From Viridothelium virens (lineage: Eukaryota; Ascomycota; Dothideomycetes; Trypetheliales; Trypetheliaceae), in contig ML991849.1 of NCBI GenBank assembly GCA_010094025.1, positions 62,001 through 126,000 of the forward strand: a stretch of DNA of 64,000 nucleotides, given 5' to 3'. The notes beneath the pieces were generated by a model. The model ran no database searches, was not told where the DNA came from, and worked only from the letters and a program-made list of their open reading frames with translations. Below are positions 19,966 through 31,347 of the stretch, piece after piece (the first letter of the stretch is position 1; each line of letters starts with the position of its first letter). A program made the translations under genes and the position numbers.

Positions 19966-22320
19966 CTATCTGCTACCGTTTCGCCCCAGTGGTCCTGGAA
20001 TCTTTTCATCGACTTTAAGGAAGAACGACAGGAGCCAGACGCTACGACTTGTCCCCTTTTGATCGAAAGACCGAGCCCATGCCCTGTGAGCGAGCAAGTC
20101 CTTCAACCACCAACTTGCTACCAAACCTAAGAACCCGCCAAACCACATAGTCAATCCGACGACAAGAAGAACCGTGTCATTGGCCCGCCACGAATGCGGA
20201 TGTCGAGATCTCAGAACGCCGAGGGCAATGAAACAGCCCACGGCGGCTAATGGCAGCAAGACAATCAGTACTGACATCCAATTGCCATACATAAAGGTGT
20301 CTACAATTGGTTCGCGTCTTTCGAGAGGCTTGAAGTTAAGAGGAGAGGCTACTGCAATTAGCGATGCATCTCGAATACACAGGAGTCGGAGATACTCGCC
20401 ATATTCGACAACTAATTTGGTTGACGGATGCACTTTTTGAGCATTATGCACTTGCGAGACTGAATCATCAGGGTCAATGCACATTCCGCCGACGTGTGCT
20501 GATGACAGCTTCTCAGCTTCAACAGGGCAGCAATAGACTGCACGAAGTTCTTCAACAGGGCAGCAATAGACTGCACGAAGTTCTTCAACAACGTCGAACC
20601 TGGCTTTGGTTTCAGTGACCCGGAACAATGCGCCGCGTGTTTTGGTCAGAGAAGAGTCGAAAAGGTCTGTCTCGATTACAAGGCAGCATGATTTGGTTTC
20701 TGGCAGCGTAGACGACGTCTCACCGCGGAAGAGTTGAATGGCTAGACTTTCATTTTGACCTGTCTTCCTGACGTGAAATGATTTGTGGTCCAAAACATTG
20801 CTTTCTATGAGCAATACAGTGGGCTCGTGGGTACGACTGTTCGACTTCATCAATAGGAACCCATCGAGATTTCTCTTCATGAGTGGATATTGAGCCATGG
20901 AGCTTCCGCTGGGTTCAACAGGCAGCCAAGTGTTGGGTAAGTCTTTGCATTTCGAGCCCGTATCATAGAATAGAGAAAAGGGCAAATAGTCGAAGCTCAA
21001 GAGTATTGCGTGCATCCTCTCAATTTTACCGCTTGGGTCCATCACGTCCCCTGCATGAAAATCGAGCAAATTCGCGATAATAACATGAATGTCTTCGGTC
21101 ATTGAAGTCGTGCGACATCCCAACTCATTCCAGATTTCTACAAGCTGTAAAGCCCGTCCTTCATCCGATGTGGTCCTTCGGAAGTGCTCGCTGGCGGCGA
21201 CACCGTCATATCGGGAGGCTGTTGGAGCTGCCTGCAGCGCACTCTGTACTAATCCAATTGATCGGAGACCGGGTATTTTCGGGATATTCTTTTCCAAAAA
21301 TAGTCTTTCTGAAGGTTTGGCAACTGGCCTTTCCCGGGGTGACAGAGGACTTTTCCAGCCTTGGCGCAACCGATCCCATAGTAAGGTATACAAAACGCTG
21401 TACGTGTTGTGATCTGGGGATCCCTCAGATGGGAAATTCACTTCTCCCTTGTAACCGCATGCAGGCCCGGACTCGCACCATGCATAAATCGGATCAAGAG
21501 CCGTATCGGCAAACTGGAAGATGCAGTCAATTCCCAAAGCGCCCTCTTGAAAAGTCCAGCTGCGAGCCATCCAATTGCTGCCGAGTATCCGTACAAGCAA
21601 TTCATTTGCCAAGGTGCCCTTGGTCCGACACTTTTGAAGCTCTGCATCCAGTATGAGGACTTGCATTGCAGTAGCATAGATGGACGCCATTCTATTGATT
21701 GACTGCATCCTTAAGTCTACATAGGCTGAGCCAACTGGAATACACAGCGTATCCATCCAGAAGAGAACGCTTTTGCTTGACAACGGGTTAGAAGGGATGA
21801 GATTTGGGGCCCTTTTGTCGATTGCGCGGTTCCCACTGTGAGGGAGTGCTTCCAAGTATTGGTGCAGTCGTCGTATTTGACACACGGGCAATGCATTGTC
21901 GTTCGGGTTACCCATGCCATCAGACCAGACGTGTGAAATGGCAACGTATTGGCTACTGAGAGTACGGCGTTTGATGTGAAGCCTGACTCCTCCGTCGCTT
22001 TTGTCGGTTTCGATGGACACCAGTGGTACTCCTCCGGCAGCAATGATCTCGGTTAACCGCTTACGTGGTAAACCCATCATTGAGCACGTGCAGTCGTTCT
22101 CAACATGTTTTGTAACATAACTGCGCATGTTGACGTGGTTGGCAACACACTGTCTTGCTTGGCCACATGCGTTGTGAGAGCTTCGAGCATTGGCAGAGCG
22201 ATCAAGGCGACTAAAGTATTGAAGATGCTCAACTTTCAATACTTTCGACCACCGATCTGCCTGATGCGGGCACCATCCATTTTGGATCATGCGACATTTG
22301 ACGTCTTGAAGACTCGTCAT
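19966..22320 (-). CDS. HET-domain protein with two C-terminal membrane helices
   Basis: One open frame of 784 residues, start MTSLQDVKCRMIQNGWC. The heterokaryon-incompatibility domain has its three conserved blocks in order: YVAISHVWSDG at 125-135, FWMDTLCIPV at 187-196 and RSWTFQEGAL at 253-262. The N-terminus is Cys/His-rich (C19..., DCTCS near 77-80). An internal perfect duplication of 11 residues lies near 595. Two hydrophobic segments near 683-706 (MSVLIVLLPLAAVGCFIALG) and 717-739 (LLVVGLTMWFGGFLG) predict membrane anchoring, which many HET proteins lack. HET proteins trigger a cell-death or incompatibility response after recognising non-self; the partner of this one is unknown. The ATG at 22320 is the first in the frame; an extra 5' exon cannot be excluded. 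Confidence 0.88.
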   Translation of the reverse strand: MTSLQDVKCRMIQNGWCPHQADRWSKVLKVEHLQYFSRLDRSANARSSHNACGQARQCVANHVNMRSYVTKHVENDCTCSMMGLPRKRLTEIIAAGGVPLVSIETDKSDGGVRLHIKRRTLSSQYVAISHVWSDGMGNPNDNALPVCQIRRLHQYLEALPHSGNRAIDKRAPNLIPSNPLSSKSVLFWMDTLCIPVGSAYVDLRMQSINRMASIYATAMQVLILDAELQKCRTKGTLANELLVRILGSNWMARSWTFQEGALGIDCIFQFADTALDPIYAWCESGPACGYKGEVNFPSEGSPDHNTYSVLYTLLWDRLRQGWKSPLSPRERPVAKPSERLFLEKNIPKIPGLRSIGLVQSALQAAPTASRYDGVAASEHFRRTTSDEGRALQLVEIWNELGCRTTSMTEDIHVIIANLLDFHAGDVMDPSGKIERMHAILLSFDYLPFSLFYDTGSKCKDLPNTWLPVEPSGSSMAQYPLMKRNLDGFLLMKSNSRTHEPTVLLIESNVLDHKSFHVRKTGQNESLAIQLFRGETSSTLPETKSCCLVIETDLFDSSLTKTRGALFRVTETKARFDVVEELRAVYCCPVEELRAVYCCPVEAEKLSSAHVGGMCIDPDDSVSQVHNAQKVHPSTKLVVEYGEYLRLLCIRDASLIAVASPLNFKPLERREPIVDTFMYGNWMSVLIVLLPLAAVGCFIALGVLRSRHPHSWRANDTVLLVVGLTMWFGGFLGLVASWWLKDLLAHRAWARSFDQKGTSRSVWLLSFFLKVDEKIPGPLGRNGSR
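20521..20586 (+). repeat. Perfect 33-bp tandem duplication inside the HET gene
   Basis: Copy 1 is 20521-20553 and copy 2 is 20554-20586, identical at every base. On the minus strand it encodes VEELRAVYCCP twice in a row, in frame. The lack of divergence implies a recent slippage or unequal exchange event, or an assembly artefact. Confidence 0.95.
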
Positions 22321-23241
22321 TGTGAGAGAGTTCCGAGTAGAGAAATTCTGCTTGTGGATATGTTACCCTGATGGGTCGCTGAAATTATGTTTCTTCTATT
22401 GCACGAATCAAACGTTCAATACCTCGGGCTCTGGTTACACTACCATTGGCGCTGCTGTAAACACGAACCACGCGTTTGGATTCAATCTCTACCATTGTAG
22501 ATTACGAGCATACCGCATATAATTTTGACAAGAGCTGTATATGTGGTATGTGGGATTCAGAGATAGATCAGAGATAGATCAGGAAGAAGAGCAGACGAGA
22601 TTCTTATGGACTTGCACAGGCTCCTAGGGAAAATGATATCGTAGAGGAGTGCATCCGGCGGTACTAGGCTAGGGACAGAGCATGATCGTGAAGTCCCGGT
22701 TGATAAGATAAATGTAGCATATCTCATGCCTCATGAACCAGCCGATTCGACGACATCGTTGAATCACTTTCTTGCGCGAGCTTTGAAGAGACAATTGCAA
22801 TTCAGCTCTTTGAACTCCTTCAGCTCTGAATTAGCGTTGGATGCCAAAACACGCCAAAGCTCGCCGAAGGATCCACTTAACCAAGCCCCTTTCGGACGTT
22901 TCCCCATTCCCATTTTTCGACTTGTCGTCTGAAAATAATCATGTTCAAGCAAGCTAACGGCTTGAAAAAATCTTCATAGGCGTACTTTACTCTGGCGGGC
23001 TGTGTCGGGTAACTCAGGGAGGTGCCACGTACCCAAGCCATCGGATGCTCCGTGACAGTCACGTGATAGGATAGAATGCGCTAACGTTGTTGTCAGTGGA
23101 AGTGGTTGTCCCTGGCCCTAGTCCCCACGTAAACAACATCACTTCCGTAGCGCTGTCTGGGAGTCTCATGACTAGGGCCTATTGTGTCCACATACTCACT
23201 TCTCCTGATACTCTTTGCTCACCTTTATCTGATCATGTCTG

Positions 23242-23400
23242 ATGCCAGCTCGTCGTCCTCATGCAGGCTTGCTGGGCACCCCATCACCTCGATTATCCAG
23301 CCTGTGGGCCATCTTCTTGGTTATCGCCGTTGTCGGCCTCACTATTCGTCTCCTTGATCTTCCGCCAAATCGCGGTTTTCGAGGCGCGACATTGCACTGA
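23242..23400 (+). CDS. Possible short ORF with N-terminal signal anchor (52 residues)
   Basis: The frame starts MPARRPHAGLLGTP, then a basic-flanked hydrophobic helix (LWAIFLVIAVVGLTIRLLDL) and ends at TGA 23398-23400. The layout is that of a type II signal anchor, as at the start of a glycosyltransferase, but no downstream exon that I could join continues it. It may be a real small protein, the first exon of a decayed gene, or chance. Confidence 0.25.
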   Translation: MPARRPHAGLLGTPSPRLSSLWAIFLVIAVVGLTIRLLDLPPNRGFRGATLH

Positions 23401-24198
23401 ATACTGTTTTCGTCATCACCTTTCAGCGGTCGATTGCAAGGGACAAGTCTCCGAAGGTTTGTGCCAAATCAATACGGTGCAGGAAAGGCTCGCCTGGCTA
23501 GAAAGCTCCCTCTTCCTTGCCCTCAACGTTTGTGCTTATTTTACCTTCGAAGACAGGTGTCCACTATGGCATCATCTGCTCACGGCCGTATAGATATTGT
23601 TGCCACCGTCTCATTTGGAGCAGAATTAGACCGTGCATGACGTAAACCGATCCTTCCCTTGGATGTATTAGCAAACATCATTCTTGTACTGGACTGTACA
23701 AGCTCAGTCTAGTTTCGCTTGCACGCTATACTGTATCAGAGTTAACGTGAACTTAGCTACAGTGTCGACTATTTGCCTGAGGTCCCCGACACACTAGAGT
23801 ATCTAGAGTACTGCCATTCTTGGTCGAACCGACCGGACTCTTGAAAGACAGTGTGTTGGGGAATTGATGGAGACACCGTCCCCTGTTATAGGTCACTAGG
23901 ACTTAGTTAAGTCAAGACTGAGACGGTGCCGCCGAGGTGACATGTATTCGAATTATTTCCATCACTTGGGGTCTTGCGATAAATCCCATCCATGAGATGT
24001 GGCCAATGGACTGGCCACAGAATTACAGTTGAGGATGGACATTTCGTGGATAAGGTAACGTGTCCACCCCGAGCGGAATGCCTAAGCACAGATCTTTTTG
24101 TTTATGATCTATTCAAAAATATCGACACGTTCCACTTATCTGAAAGATAGACCTACAATAATGTGAGATCTTTACCTCAGCTAGATACTCTCGCCGGT

Positions 24199-24205
24199 TA
24201 TAAAG
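24199..24205 (+). promoter_or_regulatory. Candidate TATA box (TATAAAG-like) of secreted protein gene
   Basis: The sequence ttataaag lies about 125 bp upstream of ATG 24326, a plausible distance for a fungal core promoter. A second TATAAAA is immediately next to the ATG and is too close to serve. Confidence 0.35.
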
Positions 24206-24325
24206 TGATTGGAACCCTCGTCCGAAGATACTGCTAAGATATGGAAGTAATCACCGCTTCCTTACAGGTTGTTTTTCGTTGAATATTCAAATATTCGATC
24301 TAGCTCCTACCTTATGATCTATAAA

Positions 24326-25090
24326 ATGGATTTCTCCATCATCGGTTTTATGCTTTTCCTGTTTACAGCGAATTCATTAGCAACTACTTCTGTCAATAAT
24401 TCCATCATCAGTATCGCGCAATCGTAGGTCTTTCTCAATTTGTTTCAATGAAAGACTGATTGTAGTATAAGTATCCCAAGCAATATTGCTCACTCAAACC
24501 ACAATACGTCGATCAGCTCTAGGCTCGTGAAAAGGGTTATGCGCTTCATACAAGATTGCCCACATCCTGATATGAACCGCCATCTTACTACTTTCAAGAG
24601 ATCGCAGTGTCATGACAGAGTACCACGAGGGTATGCGATATGGTGTCAACTAGGGAATTACTGGCAAAAGCGCTATGGTCGTTGTCATGAAGACGAAGTA
24701 TGCGCCGACACACCTGGTGATGACGATAGGCCTGGGGTAGCTGCGTGTCTTTCTCAGACCTACGCAGGACTGCTCGAGGAAGCTGCAAGCTCACAAGACG
24801 TTCAGCAGTATTTCGAGACTGTACAGTATCCATCTGGCCACAACCTTGATTACGCAATTTACTTTACCGGACAGAATAACGACCAGATCTATTTTCGGAG
24901 CCCTAAAATAAGCATAACTCCGAGGGATGTCGACAATAATATCCTCTCAGAAGCAATCTCATGCGAAGAATGTTCTTATCTCAAATCTTTAAACTCACCA
25001 ATGAACACATCAAAGTTTGAGATAAGTATAACATTACCGAATATCCACGACAGAGCAAGATTGAATTCGTTCAGCTGGTACTTCAGTTAG
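24326..25090 (+). CDS. Small Cys-rich secreted protein, unknown
   Basis: Exon 1 24326-24423 and exon 2 24466-25090, joined over a 42-nt intron (TC|GTAGGT ... TTGTAG|T), encode 240 residues. Exon 1 carries a good signal peptide (MDFSIIGFMLFLFTANSLAT); exon 2 holds the mature part. The mature chain has nine or so Cys, including DC, QC, WC, RC, VC, AC and SCEEC, and a possible dibasic processing site (VKRV). Further segments are GYAIWCQLGNYWQKRYG and LDYAIYFTGQNNDQIYF. I recognise no family. Size, Cys content, secretion signal and accessory location make it effector-like, but that is inference. The first ATG in frame with the signal peptide was used. Confidence 0.75.
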
Positions 25091-27416
25091 TCCTTGTAGC
25101 TTATCATTCGATAGTATAGGCCAGAGCAACACAAGCTACTTCGGCTGCTCCAGACCTAGGAAAGAGCAATAGATCTGAAAAACTCTCTAATCGTCTTCTT
25201 CTTGTCAAAAAAATCCGTATTCTTATGGGCCAAGGGCGGCGCACCGATCACGATGAATCTGGCTGAAGTCCGAGAAAATGCTATTGGCGCTTGCAGAAAA
25301 CTCACAGATGTGACAGCTGTCTTCAACATACTCTCAAATCAAGCCGCATCTCGCATTATCGGGCCAGACAAAACGACAGGCGAAGGCATTTCTGTGTAGC
25401 AAAACGTCTGTCATGGGATCAATGAGGATTAGGGATTCCCTGCAGGCAATCAAATAGAGTCGCACGTATTCGCAAGAAATTGCAACAAGAGCTGCTATGC
25501 TCTATTCCAGATCATGTTTCGCGACAGCGCTGTGGAGTGGACTCAAGCTGTTGGTCTTAAGACTGGGAATATGTGGATGATGCAACGATAAGTGTGTGTG
25601 CTAAGAAGGGTGGTCTGTTGGAATCGGTTTATGGTCTGGGAGTCACCTAGTCTACGTGATGATAGACTATAGACTGCTTCTACCCGATCTTGATTAAAAT
25701 TTTGCCATCGTTGTCTTACGAAGGGCAAAGCATTAATAACGGCAATATGCATGGCTACACTTATTGGCATGGCTATACTGAGCGGCTCCTCATACACGAG
25801 ATGGTAAACGTTTTGCATCAGCCACGAGAATTGAACGTTCTCGATCTGGCTTAGAATCCTTATTAATTGCTTCCAGCATTTCTGTAGGACGGTCTGCAGC
25901 CATTCGTAAATGCACATTTTACAGGTGGAGATATCTCCATAGCATTCCTATCTTGCCATTACATAAGGTAAGTTGAGCAATTATGTGTTGGGTGGGACAC
26001 TGATCACAGCATTACTCGCCATAGCATTGCCCATCGATCCAATGCTCCGCTGTCTCCTCTCCTCTTCTTCTGTCGCGTTTACCAGCAGTACAGTATCGCC
26101 TGATACAAAGAAAATGCATTGTCTTCCGCTGGACACGCAACTATCACAGGCCCCTATCCTATCCGTTCAGCTGACTTTGTCGGCCGCGACGTTCTTTACC
26201 ACTTGACTGTAGAGGCACTTAGTGCGTCCGGCGAGGTTGAACTCGATGCTACTTTGGCGTATCTACTCGCTACCAAAAGTTGGTACAAATGCAGGTAAGG
26301 AGAGAGACGCTGTACAGCTGCCCTTTGCTTATGGCGATATCGAGGCTGGGGGTGTCCCGGTTGAGGCTTGTGCTAATGCATCTTGTTGTGCATTATCGCC
26401 TTCTTGTCCTCGTGGAAGAGGACGAAAGTTTCTGGGGGTATTTTCATCGCCTTCATCGCGCGATTGCTTCTGTGGCACTGAGTATTGCTCTATAGCGTCG
26501 ATAGGGGCAGTGTAAAAATATATATAGAGGAAGGATAAGGTGGATTTAGGAAAAAGGTAAAGTATTCCAGAGCTTGAATATGCAGTTCTGGTAGATCTTT
26601 TCATAGGCAGGGTTAATATTGACCCTATACTTCCGTGTCCATTCAGCCGCGTTTGTAACTTTCAGCCTCAACCAAGCTTTGTGCTTGGCGAGTGCATCTG
26701 TGGTAGGAGCGTATCAGCTTCGACGAAATTAGTATAGTCTTTTATCGGCCGATGCATGAGCTGAAGATACTCCAGCTTCTTAACTTGAGCATGCTTGAGC
26801 TGGAGATGCTTACTGACTTACTTTAGTCGCGATTTGGCTTCAACGCAGTCGAGATACTGTTTTAGTTTAAGCATGTATGTTAGCTATCAAAGCCCAGCGA
26901 TACTCTTATCCAAATGCTGACTGATCTATGCTAGTAACTTGTAGAAAGTGGGCTCACGCACTCTCCGGCTGTACCAAATTCACTTCGTCATGGGGCTGCA
27001 ACATTGGTCTGACATTTGAGTGGGTCCGTATTAATGGTCCGTACTATCTTCTCTTAATGTTACAAAAACATCGATCTGCCTGCAACTTTTCAGTACACTT
27101 CAGAATACCGTCCCTGCTTTCTAAGTGCGAACGACTTGTATATATTTATGGGTATACTTGATGAAAGAAATTTTCGAGGATAATAGGGATTAAAAGGATT
27201 GCAGACTGATTAGTGGGCGTGAAGGTTCAATGAGATGCTTGATATGGTAAATTATTATAATTTTCCAGAGTGGCCAGTTCTAGCATTTCTGGCGTTACAA
27301 ATAGATTTCGGAACTTATTGACAGTCTGTCGGTCCTGAGAAAACTGTTAACACTTCGTCCCAACACATCGCTGTTCACCTGTTGAACTAGTCTCTCAACG
27401 TGTCCGCTCTGGACAT
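25091..27416. other. AT-rich gene-poor region, 2.3 kb
   Basis: No supported gene. Open but unrecognised stretches are 25160-25399 (plus, no ATG near its start), 25543-25917 (minus, 124 codons) and 26546-26713 (minus, 55 codons). None has a motif or convincing splice partner. They could be remnants of decayed genes or transposons. Near 26755-26880 short agct/ggaga-type words recur imperfectly. Confidence 0.4.
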
Positions 27417-28536
27417 CTAGCAACCAACGTATATAGCTGGTAAATCAATTAGAATCCGTCCATGGACTACCTATTGGAAAGAGTGACTCACCGTTGGAAT
27501 AGAGGGCATAGGTGTCAGCGTTGTTTAGTGCAGAGTTAGCGCTAAGAGCGGAAGCAGCTGAGTATCCATAGCCCAAATCTTGGGTTCCTGGGCTATAGAC
27601 TCCCGGAGCGTGGGTAAATTCGTGGATGGTGGTGGTCACTTGGTCCTGTGCGTGGCAGCTCGAGGTAAGATGGGGTAGGTCAGAGAAATACAGGGGGCAG
27701 TTGACAACTAGGTTCTGAGATGGGAGAGTGTATGCCAGGACATTGCTGCTGCAGCCTCCATAAACATCTGAACAGTAATAGTCAGTGGCACCAGACGTCG
27801 AGCTACTGCACTCCCGAGAGACGGCATTGAGTCTGTTGGCAACGGTCTGTCGTGTACTGCTCGATGTAGTCTTAAAATACTCCTGGAATTTGCTGGCAGA
27901 GCCAGAGGTTGCGGCGCGTGCAGCATTGCTGGCTAGCGTTACACAGTCTCTGAGCGCACTCTGAGTAGCACTGAGACGAGATCCGGTGCAGTCGGATTGG
28001 ATATCGCTGCGCTTGTTTGCCCTTGAGAAAGGGCGGCTAACGGTAGCAGCTTGGGCTCCGTCGACATCAATGGAGAGCTCATTGGACTGGAACGCCAAGG
28101 CGTCCCCGACCAATTCGGTAGATCCAGCTTTGGCGAAGGGGATCGCTCCGGCAGCAATGAGTTTGTAATTACCGCCGCTGGTGAGGTCGTGCGTGCTTGC
28201 TACGTCGAAGGTGACCTCTTTAGTTTCGCCGGCTGCGAGGGTAGTAAAGGCGTCTTCGGAAAAGTTGGAGGTCAAGACACGAAATCGGATGCCCTCGAAT
28301 GCGACAGGAACACTTGCAGAGACTACACTGACTTTCTCAACGGCAGCTGAGTCAAGGATGGTCCCCTTGTTCAAGAGGTTGAGTGCGTCGGTGCCCTGAT
28401 TCTTCAAAGTTGCTTTGATAACAGTGTTTGACTCGGATGCCAATGAAACTTCAAGGCCAGAGTCACGTCGGTGGATCACCGTGGCATCCGTGAAGGCTGC
28501 CAAGGCAGCGAAAGAGAATTGTATGATCGATCTCAT
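27417..28536 (-). CDS. Deuterolysin, M35 zinc metalloprotease
   Basis: Exon 1 28536-27492 and a 20-nt exon 2 27436-27417 encode 354 residues. Splicing at a GTGAGT donor replaces a 15-residue read-through tail by AIYVGC, the normal M35 ending, and so restores the last Cys. The prepropeptide has a signal (MRSIIQFSFAALAAFTDATV), an inhibitory prodomain, and a Kex2-type KR at 175-176; the mature enzyme is about 178 residues, the usual 19-kDa size. Zinc site: HEFTH at 305-309 with E306 catalytic, and D320 in GTQDLGYGY, the aspzincin pattern. NNADTYALYSN precedes the terminal splice. It is a secreted endopeptidase favouring basic substrates. A TATA box is upstream. Confidence 0.95.
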
Positions 28537-30613
28537 GTTGAAAATATGATTGTAATGCCAAGAGAGAGAATATTTAGATGTGAGGATATAGTCCTGAGCG
28601 TGAGAGCTGAAGTAGAAGCTGAAGACAAGAAAGAGAGTCGTGGAAGGAGGTCAACTCATGCTTCTTTTATACCTGCAATTATTACAAGAGTTCACGGAAT
28701 CATCCTGACTCTGTTTGACTTTAGGGTATTTGAGAGGTTCTGATAACAAGATTGCCACCTACCTTTTCCTGTACTTGCTTTGAGATAGTGAACTCATTTC
28801 CTCGAGATAGAGCCCCCCACGCTCATTACTGCTGTTTTTCCACCAACTGCCGTGGTTCCAAAAGACTCACAAGAATACCTGTTCATTCAAAAAAGCATTA
28901 TTGCCGATGCTGAAATTCTGCGAGGGCTGTCGTCCATAGCCTCCCTTCCACCTGCCACACTTGGAAAAACTTCAGATGCGGGAGAGCCCGTGAGCCCGTT
29001 TCCCTGCGCTGCACATCCAGGGTCCTGGAAGATCAATCCTGTGATCAATTGACATAGCGACGCCAGAACATGGACATCCTCCTCCTGGACCCTGTTACGA
29101 CTAAAGAGTAGGCCAGCTACTTTAGCTCAGGACCATCGACGTTACTGTTTGACTGGACGATTCAACTAGGTCTCCGCATAAGACAATAGCCGGAAGGAGC
29201 AGGAGGTTTGAGATTCAGATGATACGTTCGGATCGAGAGAGTTAGACGATCGCCGTGAAAAGCGCGATTCGTTGCACCACTAGACCCGTCGTCGAAAACA
29301 TACTACCAGTGCTTTTGAAGAAATTAGTTTTGTGCGTTCTGGTCAGCAAGTTGACGAATAGTCCACGGCGTATCATCAGATACTTGGCTGGCTCATATCA
29401 AAGCCAAGGCGCGTTCTCATTGGATCCTAGTTCTCGCGATCGTGGGTGCGTTGCATTGCATTTGGAGAAGAAGCGCGGAGGTCGTTGGAGGACAGAGGAA
29501 TGGGAATGGCAGAATTCCTTGTGCCAAGGCGGAGCGCCAAGGCGACTATTTATGTAAAGCACCATCATCTTATCACAACCTAACCTTCTCCACTCCGTAT
29601 CTTGCCCCACTTTCTTTAATTTCCTCTCCCCTTGTCCGGTCTATCTTGGCTTCATGTGGTCGATGTCAAGATATCGGTCGGCTCGACTCCGTCTTCGGAC
29701 AGCCATCCAGCCACTCCTGCCCACCTACGATTTATTTAGAGTCCACCGCCAGCCTACACTCGATGGCTGGCGGAAGTACTCGAAACTATTTCGATTGGCG
29801 CTTCTGCTGAAGATCAGGGCTATCAGGGCATTTCATTAATCCAATGGACTACAAAACTCCTCTACTAATCAGTGCAAACCTCCTCACTGCCTAAGGATCT
29901 TTTTAGAGATCCCCGAATGATGTTCTACGCTAGTCATGGGATGCGTCTTGACGGCGCAAGTCGATGCAGGGTCCAGGAATCGCACATGGCCTCACTCGGC
30001 TGAATATGGCAACTCAATGTCAGCAGCTCTTTCTGTCGAAATGTACGAAGACCGCCATCTTGCCTGCTAGCTATTCTGGCTTGAAAGCTTGACGTTCATT
30101 GCATGTTTTGCCGGTCTCCTCCCCTGCTCTCGATATCTGCTCTGGTGTAGCTTCCCTATCTCTGACTGGAGAGTGCGGATCGAAGTCCTACAGAGGCAGG
30201 TCCGCTTAACTTGGCAACGCACCTACAGGCTTCCTGCAATATAATCTCAGTATTTCTTTTTGCACTTTCCTAAAGGCAAAGAAGCTTACAGGCGTTTAAC
30301 ACGGTTATCATCGGAAGTATCAAGTTTGTCATCAGCTAGCTTGAAGTCAGCATATGGGTCGACAATACTGTTTCCCATTTGCGTTCTAGAGACTTCTCGC
30401 ACTAATTTCCTCTATTGAATACTCGGATGTAACTGTGTCTCCTCTAAACTTTATCTCACGCAAAAACTCTTTCCCGTTCAACATTCGTTGAAACAAACTT
30501 CCGTGATCCTCGCAAGAGCAGCTGTCCTCTCTTCAAAGCTTGATAAGCAACTGAGTAGCAGTCACAAAGCTTTAGAGTCTTGGCTATCACATTCTCTTTC
30601 TGAATCAAGGTCA
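28537..30613. other. Intergenic, 2 kb, between deuterolysin and anchored protein
   Basis: These two genes diverge, so both promoters lie here; the deuterolysin TATA box is entered separately. Frames in 29255-29840 overlap without motifs. No repeat or RNA gene was recognised. Confidence 0.4.
28664..28672 (-). promoter_or_regulatory. TATA box (GTATAAAAG) of the deuterolysin gene
   Basis: On the minus strand GTATAAAAG lies about 130 bp upstream of ATG 28536. It is a strong match to the consensus, in keeping with a highly inducible extracellular protease gene. Confidence 0.55.
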
Positions 30614-31231
30614 ATGGGCAACCATACGCTCCGCATCCCCTACCTGATCTTCGGAGTGTGCATTATCACAGTATTTGCTCTGCACTACAAGGGTTACATC
30701 AACATGTCTTCTCGGAACGGCGCCTCATCACTTCCGACCCAACTGCCCCATGACCAAGCCTCTCTTGATCAACTCTCGTTGCGCATCACCCAGACTAGCA
30801 CCAAGCCACCGAGAGTTCGCGTTGCTCTACAGAATACGCACCCCTCTGTTTCTTTTACTATCTTGAAATGGGATACGCCTTTCGACGAGACACCACTTGT
30901 TCTTGGTGTCTTTCCCATATCTGATAGAGCAACGAAAGAGAAGGTCGAGGTAACCACCATCATGAGGAATCGACAACTGCCCCCGACGAAAGATGCCCTA
31001 CTGGAATTGCACCCTCGTGCAACTGTCGAGAATGAGGTGGCCCTAACAGCTCCTGCAGTTAAATTGGAGAAAGGCAGAACATATGACATGGAGGTCCGCG
31101 GAAACTGGAAAGCTGTCTGGCCATACAAGCTCGCCGAAGTGACGAGTGAGGACTTGGAGAAGATGAGCGGTTCAGAGAGGGCTTTTGCCGGAGATTTTGA
31201 GAGCAATAAAATCAGTTTATTCGTTGATTAG
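30614..31231 (+). CDS. Signal-anchored protein with beta-rich domain, unknown
   Basis: One exon of 205 residues from the first ATG (MGNHTLRIPYLIF); the frame is open upstream but only through a TTG. A hydrophobic helix (LIFGVCIITVFALHYKG) is followed by a domain of about 150 residues. That domain contains SVSFTILKWDTPFDETPLVL, VEVTTIMRNRQLPPTKDALL, AVKLEKGRTYDMEVRGNWKA and VWPYKL. The order resembles a small fungal domain family with an immunoglobulin-like beta layout that I have seen in uncharacterised proteins, but I cannot name it. A shorter product from an internal ATG at 30704 (MSSRNG) would be soluble and contain the whole domain. It converges with the PAQR gene, 116 bp between stops. 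Confidence 0.75.
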   Translation: MGNHTLRIPYLIFGVCIITVFALHYKGYINMSSRNGASSLPTQLPHDQASLDQLSLRITQTSTKPPRVRVALQNTHPSVSFTILKWDTPFDETPLVLGVFPISDRATKEKVEVTTIMRNRQLPPTKDALLELHPRATVENEVALTAPAVKLEKGRTYDMEVRGNWKAVWPYKLAEVTSEDLEKMSGSERAFAGDFESNKISLFVD

Positions 31232-31347
31232 CAAAGATATGCAGACACGAAAGAAATCTCTATCCTCTTGTGGCTCCTGGGCATGAGTATGGGACTGTAA
31301 AAAATCTGTGACCTTAAAGCCAAGCCAGTTTGATACCTTTGGTCTGC

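Larger units (their letters stand above)
22321..24325. other. Gene-poor region, 2 kb
   Basis: No strongly supported gene. A short direct duplication (agagatagatc twice) occurs near 22558-22580. One short frame with a membrane segment is entered separately at 23242. The right end is AT-rich and should hold the promoter of the secreted-protein gene at 24326. Confidence 0.4.

Noticed and set aside
25543-25917. 124-codon minus-strand frame in AT-rich DNA
   Set aside because: No motif, no promoter-like context and low-complexity surroundings; kept only as a note in the region entry.
26546-26713. 55-codon minus-strand stretch reading like protein (WTRKYRVNINPAYEKIYQN)
   Set aside because: Too short to be unlikely by chance, with no ATG, splice partner or recognised transposase motif.
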